Positions 10,640-20,729 of a stretch of 64,000 nt of DNA are shown piece by piece. A program made the translations under genes and the position numbers. Under the pieces are notes generated by a model. It made no database searches. It was given only the letters and a program-made list of their open reading frames with translations, and was not told the DNA's origin. The stretch's first letter is position 1, and each line of letters starts with the position of its first letter. The stretch is from Rhipidocladum racemiflorum (lineage: Eukaryota; Streptophyta; Magnoliopsida; Poales; Poaceae): assembly GCA_036346355.1 (NCBI GenBank), contig CM070588.1, forward strand, positions 16,353,914-16,417,913. The letters are read 5' to 3'.

Positions 10640-12611
10640 GCCTTAATTCTTTCTTTCTTTTGTTGTTTGGCTAGTCTAAAGCAGAAATTCACCAAATGAC
10701 CATCTTTCCCACAATGAGTGCAATTGTACTTAACATATGGTTTGGCATTAGAAGTAACTTTTGCACTTGAAATAGTGGGAGATAGAGTGCTTGTGATTTA
10801 AACAAAGTTCTTTTAGGCTCATTATCAATTTTCACATTTTTGCTCTCAACACGTTTAATGATAGTAGAAGCATAAGAGTTAAAACCTAAACCCTGTTTGT
10901 TGGAGCTCACTTTAGATTGATCTAAAATCATGTTCAAATTTTTCTTCCCTTTAGTGAACCTAGAAAGAGAATCTTGCAAGTAGTCAACCTTTTTAGCAAG
11001 ATTTAAACAATTATCACAAGGAGTGTCAATTTTAGCTTTACATTTACGGCAATTTGAACACGAGTTAATTTCATGAGTGAACATGTCTTTTGTTAATTGG
11101 GTAACTCTACAATTTGTATCTTTTAATTTCATCTCAAGAATTGAACATTTAGAGCAAGCAATTTGATCATGTAAACTATCAGTAGAGCAACCAATATTTT
11201 TCACAAGTTTTTCATTTTTCAATTGTTCGGCATAAACTTGTTCTAGTTTAATCACATGTTCCTCTTTTAGAGACTTAATTTCAAATTTGAGATCTAAGCA
11301 AGTATCACAAATATTTTCAGAATTTGAATTTCTAAGATCAAAGTTTTCAGATTTTAGCATGGACAGATCTTTTTCTAAGTTTTTATTTTTGAGTGAGGAT
11401 TTTCTTAAAGATTTTCTCAATATGACTAAAACTTCACAAAGCTCATCATACGAAGGCATTACCTCATCACCGTCGCTGGAGGTACTGTCGTTGTCACTAG
11501 AATCACTAGTGTTCCCTTTTGCCATGAAGCACAGTCCGGTGAAATCTTTCTCATTCAGCTTCGTTTGCTTCACTTCCTTCTCATCTTCAGTTGAGTCATC
11601 AATGTCGCTTAAGTCTAAGCGACCAATTGCCGCGAAGACTTTGTTGAGCATCTTCTTTGTCCGTTGCTTATTTTTATCCTTGCTCTCTCTTGGCCAGAAG
11701 GACTAGGAGGAGTTGCTTTGCTCCTTCTCCTCTCTATCTTTGTTCTTGAAACAGTTAGCACGGATGTGCCCTGCCTTGCGGCAGTTGTAGCAGTGGATGG
11801 AGGCTCCTCTTCTCTCCCTTGATCTCATGTAAGCTGCATTGACACGCTTGGAAAGAAGAGCAAGTGTATCTTCTGGTATTTGATCTAGCTATTCATCACT
11901 AAGAGCACTCAAAGCAGTAATGGAATATGATGATGAAGAACTAGTAGCATTATCATATGAAGAGGAATTAGCATTAAGAGCCATAGAGTTATCATTGGAT
12001 GTTCTTGAAACAATGTCTATCTCAAAAGTCTTGAGACTAGAATATAGTTTATCCAAAGTCATTTCACTCATCTTGTGAGCTTCCCTAAAAGCAGTCACTT
12101 TCATTTGCCAGATTTTAAGATCAAGAGATGATAGGAAATGTCTAGCATTTTCAGAGTCAGTGTACTTTACATCTAAAGCTCTAAGATTGTTTAAGATTCT
12201 GTTAAAGCGAGCAAAACAATCATCTAGAGATTCTCTAGAGTTCATTTCAAATCTAGTGTATTCCTTTTCAAATTGATCTTGCCTAGCTTCTTTTACAGAG
12301 TCAGTGCCCTCATGATAATCTTGAAGAGATTTCCAAATTTCATGAGCAGTGAGTAAATGACAGACTCTATCGAATTCTTTTCTAGCAAGTCCTTGAAGCA
12401 ATATATTTTTATCTCTATTATTGTTTTCAACATCTTTTTCAAACTCGATTTTATCAATATCATCATTTGAAGGAAGCTCGCATGGAATCTTTACCTTGCG
12501 CCAAATAGTGTTACCTTGAGCTTGAAGGTTTGCAGTCATCCGAATCCGCCAGTGGGGAAAGTCTGTGCCATTGAAGATTGGCGGCTTGTTCAAGTATATC
12601 TCTATCGCCAT
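10640..12611 (-). pseudogene. Copia 1 Gag polyprotein, nearly full length
   Basis: From 12611 the frame reads the copia Gag domain (NKPPIFNGTDFPHWRIRM; KSLQDYHEGTDSVKEARQ; RFEMNSRESLDDCFARFNRI). A CCHC zinc knuckle (CYNCRKAGHIRANC, about 11790) follows, then a Ser/Asp-rich linker, a long coiled coil with paired cysteines, and a second CCHC knuckle near 10700 in a shifted frame. Two in-frame TAG codons (about 11887 and 11706) and one frameshift near 10790 are the only breaks I could find. Gag forms the virus-like particle that packages the RNA. Its relative preservation beside a deleted pol suggests a copy that depended on polymerase supplied in trans. Confidence 0.85.
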
Positions 12612-12658
12612 AACTTACCGTTTACTAATCACCTGTTAAGATGGATTAGTAGAGCCAA

Positions 12659-12670
12659 GCTCTTACACCA
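12659..12670 (-). other. Primer-binding site of copia 1
   Basis: The minus strand reads TGGTGTAAGAGC two bases from the 5' LTR. It is a variant of TGGTATCAGAGC, the sequence complementary to the 3' end of initiator methionine tRNA. Copia 2 and 3 carry the canonical form at the same place, so this copy has picked up mismatches. Confidence 0.7.
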
Positions 12671-12672
12671 CT

Positions 12673-13833
12673 TGTAGGATCGAAAGACACGAATATAGCA
12701 ATCAGAGGGGGGGTGAATGATTGTGCGGAAGCTAAAACCAAATTCTTGATCTACTAAAAGTTCACCGCAAAACAGAACCAAATAATTGCCTTGTATTCGA
12801 CAAAAATAGAATGATAGAGGTTTGGTAAAACATGAATTTCTGGAGATCCAACCATCGGAACGATCTAAAATTTTGACACAAGAAACTAGATTCCAATACG
12901 AATCGAACACAAAAAGATTCAGCTCGATCGGACTTACGGATCAAAAGTTATGACCTTCGCAAGCTTGTTGTGACAGAAGATGACGAGAATAGATCTAACT
13001 AGAATTGTAGCTCGCCGAAAGATTTGAAGAACTTGATCTTTATTTATCCTTTCTTTTGTCTAAAATACTCCAAACAAAAAAGTACAACCCTAAAGCTTGC
13101 TCAAAGCTTGATGCCCTTCAACAGGAGACAACCCCTCCTATTTAAAGGAGCAAAACACAAGGAGTCATGAATACAATTCCTACTCCTAATCCTAGAAGGA
13201 GTCCCACTCTTAATCCTAGAAGGAGTCCCACTCCTAATCCTAGAAAGAGTATGTATTCAACACAACTCCTCTTGGCCCAACCTAGCCGAGTACAACTCTT
13301 GCACGCGTATGGCAACCCTACCATACTCACGTGACTAACACTTTGCATGCGAATGACCTCCTGCCATTCTCACGTGACTAACCATTCTTCATGTGCACCA
13401 TTCTCTTAGCCCGAACGTCTCGCATGACATCCTTGACCACCAAGACCTCAGTTCCCCCTGAACCTAGTCCCGAACCTCAGTTCCTCCATAAACCTAGTTC
13501 CGGTCCCGTCATCGACCACATTCGCCCTCGAGCAATACCTGCACATGAACAAACCACAAAACGATTCCGAGCACAAATCCGCGACTTGACTCACATTAAA
13601 CCATGCAACCACTCACAGGAGTGCATTGCATTAAATATTCTAAGAACACGATTTCAAAACACGAACCAAAACCTTTGCAAAAATCAAAAAGCGTTTCAAA
13701 TAATCAAACTGATTTCAGATCTTTTCAAATAAAGAAACCAAAAAATAAATCTAGTCGAAATATCAAACTGGTTTCAAATCTTTTTCAAATACTCATCATC
13801 AAAATCAAATTGATCAAAAATAACGATCCTTCA
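12673..13833 (-). repeat. 5' LTR of copia 1
   Basis: The LTR is 1161 bp, beginning (plus strand) TGTAGGATCG and ending GATCCTTCA. Its R/U5-like half is clearly related to the LTRs of copia 2 and 3, but the other end is different and lacks their palindrome array. The LTR is therefore shorter and belongs to a distinct subfamily. It includes repeated CACGTG boxes at about 13328, 13373 and nearby. Confidence 0.8.
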
Positions 13834-14650
13834 AGTATATTGCTTAGACCTGCTACATGCACATGACATGATTTCGGACAATCAAATGTTAATCTTGACT
13901 TAATGAGATATTGAACTTGTTTCAGAGAAGTACCATCTGTTGTGATGATAATGATGGCACGTGGTGCATGGTAATCAACTGGGTTTGATAAATAGATTTA
14001 TATCGAGGAAAGTTGCAAGAATGTTATGGTGGGCCATGAGTGGCATCGGGGACGTCGTTTGGTTCTTCGGGTAGTCTTGCCCTGGTCATCCTAAGGACTT
14101 AACCTTGCAAGCCTTTGATCTGAGTCAAGCGTGCAACCACATGTCCGCAATGGGATGGACCTATTTTAGTAAGTTACTAAAAACTTGCCTGTGATACCTC
14201 GGGGTGTCAACTACACCTTTTGTGTAGCTTGAAAGGGGAGCGTACCAGTGGTATGGCATGGTACCCGTCCAATGGTATGTCGGTCCCATACTTCGCCTCT
14301 ATTAAGGGAAGGGATGGTGCATGACAAAAGCCGGAGGGGTTCACTTGTATAGTTTGCGTTCTCTGAAATGCTTTATTACGATCACTCGCCTTTGTGGTGT
14401 TTGATATCTTGTGGGTAAAGTGCATAACCTCTGTAGAGTGTAAAATCTATTCGAATAGCTGTGTCCGCGGTACTGGACATTGCTCGGGGTTTACAGTCAA
14501 GGGTTAGACTTTCATGAAAACAACTTGGACTTGGAAAGTTTGGTTGGGTTAAATGATGACGTTGATGGAAATGTGGATTGGAAAAGGAAAAGTGTTTACT
14601 TAACTCCTGGAAAAGTTATTGATATAATCTTTACCTTTATTGCTTTCGAA
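13834..14650 (+). repeat. Partial 5' LTR of gypsy 5
   Basis: The segment aligns with about 19161-19980 of the 3' LTR: the same AGTATATTGCTTAGACC start, the CATGAGTGGC block, and GGTTAGACTTTCATG. Its upstream part is displaced to the left of copia 1, beyond the window. Its downstream part is deleted at the join to RNase H. Confidence 0.8.
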
Positions 14651-14931
14651 TCAAGGCAGCTGAGGCCGCATGAAGAGAATTACCCAACGCATGACCTAGA
14701 GTTAGCAGTTGTTGTGCATGCCTTGAAGTTGTGGCGACACTACCTGATCATGAACATATGCATGGTGTATATGGACCATAAGAGTCTTAAATACATCTTC
14801 ACCCAATCAGATCTGAACATGAGGCAGAGAAGATAGCTAGAATTGATCAAGGATTACAATGTCGGAATCCATTACCATCCCGGAAAGGCCAATGTGGTGG
14901 CTGATGCCTTAAGTCGGAAAGCCATACCGTG
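14651..14931 (+). pseudogene. Gypsy 5 RNase H fragment
   Basis: The frame reads SRQLRPHEENYPTHDLELA, then VVVHALKLWRHYL, VYMDHKSLKYIFTQSDLNM and RQRR. A TAG stop follows, then LELIKDYNVGIHYHPGKAN and VVADALSR. This is the second half of a gypsy RNase H with the DHKSLKY and ADALSR signatures; the first half, including the first catalytic aspartate, is lost in the deletion. The stop codon replaces the usual tryptophan of RRWLELIKDY and is shared with gypsy 4. Confidence 0.85.
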
Positions 14932-14934
14932 AAT

Positions 14935-16470
14935 ATGGTGATAGCCACAAGTCCGGATGAATTATGCAAGGAGTTTCAAAGGATGCAAATTGAAGTGATA
15001 CCAGAAGGATTCTTGGCCGTATTGGAGGTGAAGCCTACCTTAGAAGACCAAATCGGAGATGGACAGAAGGATGATGACAAGATCCGCATAATTAAGTCCA
15101 AGATGGATGAGAGCAAGGCTAAGGATTTCAGACTGGATGAGCAAGGCACGTTGTGGATTAAGGATCGCATCTGTGTGCCGAATAAGAAGGAGCTGAAGCA
15201 GCTGATTATAGAAGAACCCATGACTCCAAGTATTCCATTCATCCAGGAAGTGCCAAGATGTATCAAGACCTGAAGGAAAGATTTTGGTGGCCGAGTATGA
15301 AACGTGAAGTCGCCGAGCATGTTGCGTTGTGCGACATATGCCAGAGAGTCAAGGCAATGCATCAGAGGCCAGCAGGATTATTGCAGCCGCTAAGAATACC
15401 TGAGTGGAAGTGGGAGGAAATCGGCATGGACTTTATTACCAGATTGCCGAAGAATCAGGGACGATATGACTCCATATGGGTTATAGTGGATCGCCTGACT
15501 AAGGTCGCCCATTTTATTCCTGTAAAGACCACTTACTCTAGAGATAAATTAGCAAAGTTGTATATGACCAGGATCGTCTGTTTGCACGGAGTGCCGAAGA
15601 AGATTGTATCAGACAGAGGTACCCAATTTACCTTAGGGTTTTGGAATAAGTTGGATGAAGCCATGGGAACCCGTTTGAACTTCAGCACTGTATATCACCT
15701 GCAGACGGATGGACAAACTGAAAGAGTTAATCAGATTCTGGAGGATATGTTGCGAGCTTGTGCATTGGCTTATGCTACCTATTGGGATAAAAGTTTGTCG
15801 TATGCTGAGTTCAGCTACAACAATAGTTATCAAGCCAGTCAACAAATGTCACCTTTTGAGGCACTGTATGGTCGACCTTGTTGGATGCCGTTGAACTGGA
15901 ATGAGACAGGTGAACGCCGTGTCTTTGGGCCTGACATTCTTCAAAAAGCCGAAGAGAATATTGCCATGATCCGGGAAAGACTGAAGATAGCACAGTCAAG
16001 AAAGAAAAGTTACGCCGATAACCGTCGCCCAGACTTGAGCTTTGAACTGGAGGATTTCATGTGCCTTAGGGTTACACCCCTGAAGGGAGTTAAAAGATTC
16101 CACGCCAAAGGGAAACTCGCGCCACGCTATGTTGGCCCGTTTAAGATTCTGAGCCGCAAAGGCGAAGTTGCTTACTAGTTGGAGTTACCACAGTCGTTCG
16201 CAGGCATGCATGATGTGTTCCATGTGTCACAACTGAAGAAGTGTCTTCGGGTACCAGATGAGCAGACACCGTTAAAGTCAATATAGCTGCGGGAGGACCT
16301 TACCTACAGGGAGCACCCTGTGAAGATTCTGGACACCATGGATCGAGAGACGAGAAATAATCAACCCATTTCTGTAGAGTCCAGTGGAGCAACCATGCAG
16401 AGAGCGAAGCGACTTGGGAGCGCGAGGAGGATTTGAAGAAAGAATTTTCGGGCCTATTCCTTAGTTAGCC
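14935..16470 (+). pseudogene. Gypsy 5 integrase with chromodomain-like tail
   Basis: The HHCC zinc motif is partly readable (HVALCDICQRVKAMHQRP). The catalytic core follows, with acidic residues in MDFITRLPKNQG, VSDRGTQFT and QTDGQTERVNQ, then YNNSYQASQQMSPFEALYGR. The C-terminal part has LKGVKRFHAKGKLAPRYVGP and VFHVSQLKKC, then a tail that reads like a degenerate chromodomain (NHAESEATWEREEDLKKEF when frames are joined by eye). Breaks are a frameshift near 15235 just before the zinc motif, TAG at 16176-16178 (TAG for CAG), a second TAG near 16285 and a frameshift beyond 16360. Integrase inserts the cDNA into chromatin. Confidence 0.88.
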
Positions 16471-16494
16471 CTGAATCTCGGGGACGAGATTCTA

Positions 16495-16509
16495 TTAAGG
16501 GGGGATGTT
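16495..16509 (+). other. Polypurine tract of gypsy 5
   Basis: TAAGGGGGGATG lies directly before the TGTAACAC start of the 3' LTR and is the expected primer site for plus-strand synthesis. Gypsy 4 has the related sequence AAGCGGGGAAG at the same place. Confidence 0.75.
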
Positions 16510-19500
16510 TGTAACACACTAATTTTTGCTTTTCATGAATTTAAAGGTCATTTTGCACTTTTGAGAATTTTTTGGAATTTTTTTGGATATATTTGGATTT
16601 AATTTGAATTTATTCCCTTTTGAAATAATTAAAGAATTAATAGTTATATATAAAATTTTGTTGGAAATATTTTATTTGAGTCCAAAATGTCTCAAAGTAT
16701 TTTCCAGAATTTTTCTGCAATTTTTCTGATTATTTTGCTATTTTTCTTGAATTATTTGAATTTCTAGAAATTAGTTTGAATATTAAATCGCTGGAAATAG
16801 CCGAGTGGGTTTGTACTATTCATCTGACCGAGCCGGACTCGAGTCCGACTCGAGCCCGACCCGGACCACGTTCGAGCCAGTCCGAGCCGGACCCAAGCCC
16901 TAGCCCCGCGACTGTTGGATCTCGATCCAATGGCCACGATTGCGCCACGTCGCCCAATACGAGTTCCATTCGGATTCCGCTGCCGCCACCGAGTGGGCCT
17001 CGGTTTCTGTGGTTTTCACAGAAGCCGAGACCCCAATTTAATGCATCGCCGCCGCCATCGTGTTCCTCTCTTCCGTGCGCACCCGTAGCCCTAACCCACC
17101 GAGCACGAGCCACCGCCGTTCGCCCGCCAGAGCTCACCGAAGTTGGATTCGTCCTCCGCTGCGGATTTTCGCTATTTCCGCCACCGTCCTCTGCCGTCAC
17201 CGAGCCCAGATCCGGATCCACCGCGTCGAGCCGCATCGAGGGGTACCACTCATCTCGCTGGAGCTTTCCCGAAGCGCCGTCGGGCTCGTCATCATCTTCA
17301 TCTCCGGCAACCTCTGCTCCGCCTCGCCATCGCCGGAACCCCGAAGCTTCTCCGCCGTTGGATCTCCATCGCACGGCCAGGATTCGTCCACGTCACCCGC
17401 GGGTAAGCCTCACATGTTACTCTTTAGATCTAATCTCAGTCGTTAGATTTAGATCGTACGGTTATGGTTGAACCACGTTGTAGCACTAGATGCGATTTCG
17501 ACCGTTCGATCGAGATCGAATGGCGTAGATCGAGCCACGTGTCACCACCCGGGTCATGCCACGCCACCCCACGGTGACGCGAAAACCTGATCAAATCTGG
17601 ACCGTCCGATACAAATCAAACGGCCCAGATTAACTGCGTTGGGCAGCAACGTGCGGATTTAGATCCAATCTGGACCGTTCATTTTCAAATCAACGGCCCA
17701 GATCAAGCAACGTGTCCGGAAGTTGGACCGGCGTGGTCAGCACGGGCGTCGCCCGGTCGCCGCTGACGTCAGCCGGGGGCCCGCTTGTTAGTGGCCTTAC
17801 TCACAGTGCGGTGACGTCATGTTTCATAGTAAACATGAAAGCTACCTTTATAACTATCCGGTTAGGAAATAGTGTTTGGTAACCCCAAGGTAAACTATTA
17901 CACATCTAGGGAATATGATAATCTCAGGTCTAAGGATCATACATCTACTATGTATGAGATACACTGATGACACATAAGAATGTAACATTCTCGCAGTGTC
18001 CCATTGTGGGTCTATCTAACATATGTTCTTCAACATGCGTCCATAATGTATTGATGATATCTCCATATCCCATGATCTATGAAACATGATCATCGAAAAA
18101 TACAAGTGCTGATCTATTCATCGTTGTCCTATACGATAATATCCGATCAGAGATATTTATCGAATTATATCAATACGTAAAGAGCTTCATAAACAAGTCA
18201 CACACTTGTTGATCAAAACAATGATATACATTCATTGGACCAATAATCATATTATTATTCATAAATATAGTCATGTTACAATCATCCATATGATTACCTC
18301 AAGGGCATAACACTAACAACATGTGCCCGTGGGCTGAGCCCGAGCCGTGGACCAAGTCCATGGACCCTCTGACATCATGCTGATGTCATAATTCGATTTT
18401 TCAATAGAAAAATAATTCGGTGGAAATTCAAATCCCGTGCTGACGTCATGCTGACGCAATAAATGGATTTTTCAATAGAAAAATAAATGAATTAATTCGG
18501 TTTATTGATTTATTTGAATTTTCAAATTTCAAACGCTTATAACTTTTGCGTTGCAACTCCGATTTAAACGATTCCAATTTCTAAATTTTTATAAAATTGA
18601 GATCTACTTAAATATTAATTTTAATTAATTTTTGAATATGAAATTTTCTTTGTTCTTATTTAATTAATAGATTCTTTAAACTTTAAACAGTTATAACTTT
18701 TGCATTTTAACTCCGATTTGGGCGATTCAAATTTCCAAAAATTTGTAAAATTATGCTCTTCCTGTTTATGGACTTTACTTGAATTTTTGAGCAATGTGTA
18801 TCTATTCTTTTATTTATTTATTGCCATTTGCACGCGTTACGAGTAGACGTTGAAGTACCCGAGGGCTTCGAAGGTGAAATGTTGACCCAGGAGCCAGCTC
18901 AAGATCAAGAACAAGTACTTTTTGAAGGCAAGTTATGCTTTGACCATTTTGATCCCACTTTTGAAATTAATTTAATTTAAATTACTGCATGCTAATTTAA
19001 TTAGAAATCTTTTAAATTATTTCAGGGAATTAGATAAATGCCAAATTGCAGTATGACACCTTGACTATTTAATTATGTGCCATGAACCCTTGTCACCCTA
19101 GTTGTGAATATGTAGTTGGACATTATAAAATTGCCAACATTGGGTACTTAGACCGTCGTAGTATATTGCTTAGACCTGCTACGTGCACATGACATGATTT
19201 TGGACAATCAAATGTTAATATTGCCTTAATGAGATATTGAACCTGTTTTGGAGAAGTATCATGTATTGTGATGATGATGATGGCACGTGGTGCATGGTAA
19301 TCAACTGGGTTTGATAAATAGATTTAGACTGGGGCAAGTGGCAAGAATGTTATGGTGGGCCATGAGTGGCACCGGGGATGTCGTTTGGTTCTTCGGGTAG
19401 TCTTGCCCTGGTCATCCTAAGGAATTAACATTGCAAGCCTTTGATCTGAGTTAAGCGTGCAACCACATGTCCGCAATGGGACGGACCTAGTTGAGTAAGT

Positions 19501-20475
19501 TACTAAAAACTTGCTTGTAATACCTCGGGGTGTCAACTACACCTTTTGTGTAGCTTGAAAGGGGATAGTACCAGTGCTATGGCATGGTACCCGTCCAACG
19601 GTATGTCGGTCCCATACATTGTTTCTGTTAAGGGAAGGGATGGTGTATGACAAAAGCCGGAGGGGTTCACTTGTATAGTTTGCGGTCTCTGAAATGCTTT
19701 CTTACGATGACTCGCCTTTGTGGTGTTTGACTGTATCTTGTGGGTAAAGTGCATAACCTCTGCAGAGTGTAAAATCTATTCGAATAGCCTTGTCCGCGGT
19801 ACTGGACATTGCTCGGGGATTACAGTCAAGGGTTAGACTTTCATGAAAACAACTTGGACTTGGAAAGTTTGGTTGGGTTAAATGATGACGTTGATGGAAA
19901 TGTGGATTGGGAAAGGAAAAGTGTTTACTTAACTCCTGGAAAAGTTATTTACATAATCTTTACCTTTACTGCTTTCGAATCTACTTACGCTACTTGTTAA
20001 CTGTTGTTTTACTGCAAATGTACCTGTTAGCCTATCCTTTGTAATAAGCCATGCATATAGAATATTAGTTTGCATTCTGTGCATGACTTGCTGAGTACCA
20101 AGTACTCACCCTTGCCACAATACAACATTAATCGAAGGAGAAGCGACGTCAACTTTGGAGGAAGAACTTCATGAGGAGCCGTCTACTTAGGGAGCGAGCC
20201 CAGTCAGTTGCCTGTGGTATACTGGATGGCGCCACGTTGATGCTTTTATTCTGCTGCAATTTATTTCCTTAATAAGTTTTCGCCCTGTGTGGCGTACTCT
20301 TTTAACTTGACCATAAGGTCTAGCAACCAGTTTGATTATCTTAATTAAAGTACTATATTACTATCGATGTGTATGATTGTGATATTTACCAATGTTGAGA
20401 CTGTGTGCACTGGCATGATCCTGGACTAGTGCTGAATACACAGAGGGTCCGGATTTGCAAATTCTGGTCCCGACA
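16510..20475 (+). repeat. 3' LTR of gypsy 5
   Basis: The LTR runs from TGTAACAC to GGTCCCGACA, about 4 kb including a 481-bp insertion. It has an AT-rich start, a GC-rich block (16800-17800) with open frames that are not genes, and two internal copies of a phrase like TATAACTTTTGC.TT.AACTCCGATTT near 18535 and 18690. The 3' part matches the 5' LTR fragment at 13834. The same LTR family in inverted orientation makes up gypsy 4. Confidence 0.8.
17838..18318 (-). mobile_element. Small copia-type LTR insertion (solo LTR or fragment)
   Basis: This segment is absent from the matching place in the gypsy 4 LTR. Read on the minus strand it starts TGTTAGTGTTATGCCCTTGAG, like the ATGCCC-type copia LTR of element 8. 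It shares phrases such as AATCTCAGGTCTAAG and TACAAGTGCTGATC with 62670-62880. ACATG flanks it on both sides (17833-17837, 18319-18323). The left end does not show a clean terminal CA, so truncation is possible. Confidence 0.55.
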
Positions 20476-20729
20476 CACGTCATGCACAGAATGCAAACTA
20501 ATATTCTACATGCATGGCTTAGTACAAGGTATGCTCCTTGGTTCATTTGCAGTAAACAACATTTAACAAGTAGCATAAGTAGATTTGAAAGCAGTAAAAG
20601 TAAAGGTAATATCAATAACTTTTCCAGGAGTTAAGTAAACGTTCTTCCTTTCCTAAAAATAAAGGTAATATCAATAACTTTTCCATCAACGTCATCAGTA
20701 AACCTAGCCAAACTTTTCAAGTCCAAGTT
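20476..20729 (-). repeat. Distal piece of gypsy 4 3' LTR
   Basis: The reverse complement of this stretch matches the gypsy 5 LTR around 19850-20090 (GGAAAAGTTATTGATAT, GCATTCTGTGCATGAC). It begins within three bases of the end of the gypsy 5 LTR, so the two LTRs abut head-on. The missing end of this LTR is not in the window, which fits insertion of gypsy 5 into it. Confidence 0.7.

Larger units (their letters stand above)
8078..13833 (-). mobile_element. Copia element 1 (SIRE-like), gag-only deletion derivative
   Basis: LTRs at 8078-8624 (partial, cut by CACTA A) and 12673-13833 flank a minus-strand gag and short scraps of pol. The LTR runs TGAAGGATCG ... CGATCCTACA in element orientation. 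A primer-binding site adjoins the 5' LTR and a polypurine tract (AAGGGGGATAT) adjoins the 3' LTR. It sits in the LTR of gypsy element 5. The base string AGTAT follows at 13834-13838 and also exists at this point in the intact gypsy LTR, so it is the likely target duplication; its other copy would be off the window. Most of protease, integrase, RT and RNase H is missing. Confidence 0.8.
13834..20475 (+). mobile_element. Gypsy element 5 (chromovirus, Tekay/Del-like), internally deleted
   Basis: A partial 5' LTR (13834-14650) is joined directly to RNase H, then integrase, a polypurine tract and a complete ~4 kb 3' LTR (16510-20475). Gag, protease and reverse transcriptase are absent. The junction at about 14650 falls within GAATCAAGG and shares the bases ATC with both parents, suggesting an illegitimate recombination. 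Copia 1 cuts the 5' LTR at 13833. The integrase and its tail resemble plant chromoviruses with long LTRs. Confidence 0.75.

Noticed and set aside
16776..17471. A 231-codon open frame as a host gene
   Set aside because: It lies in the GC-rich block of a gypsy LTR, has overlapping open frames on both strands and a Ser/Pro/Arg-rich composition; the same block in the other LTR copies (32569-32987, 52340-52707) does not keep the frame.
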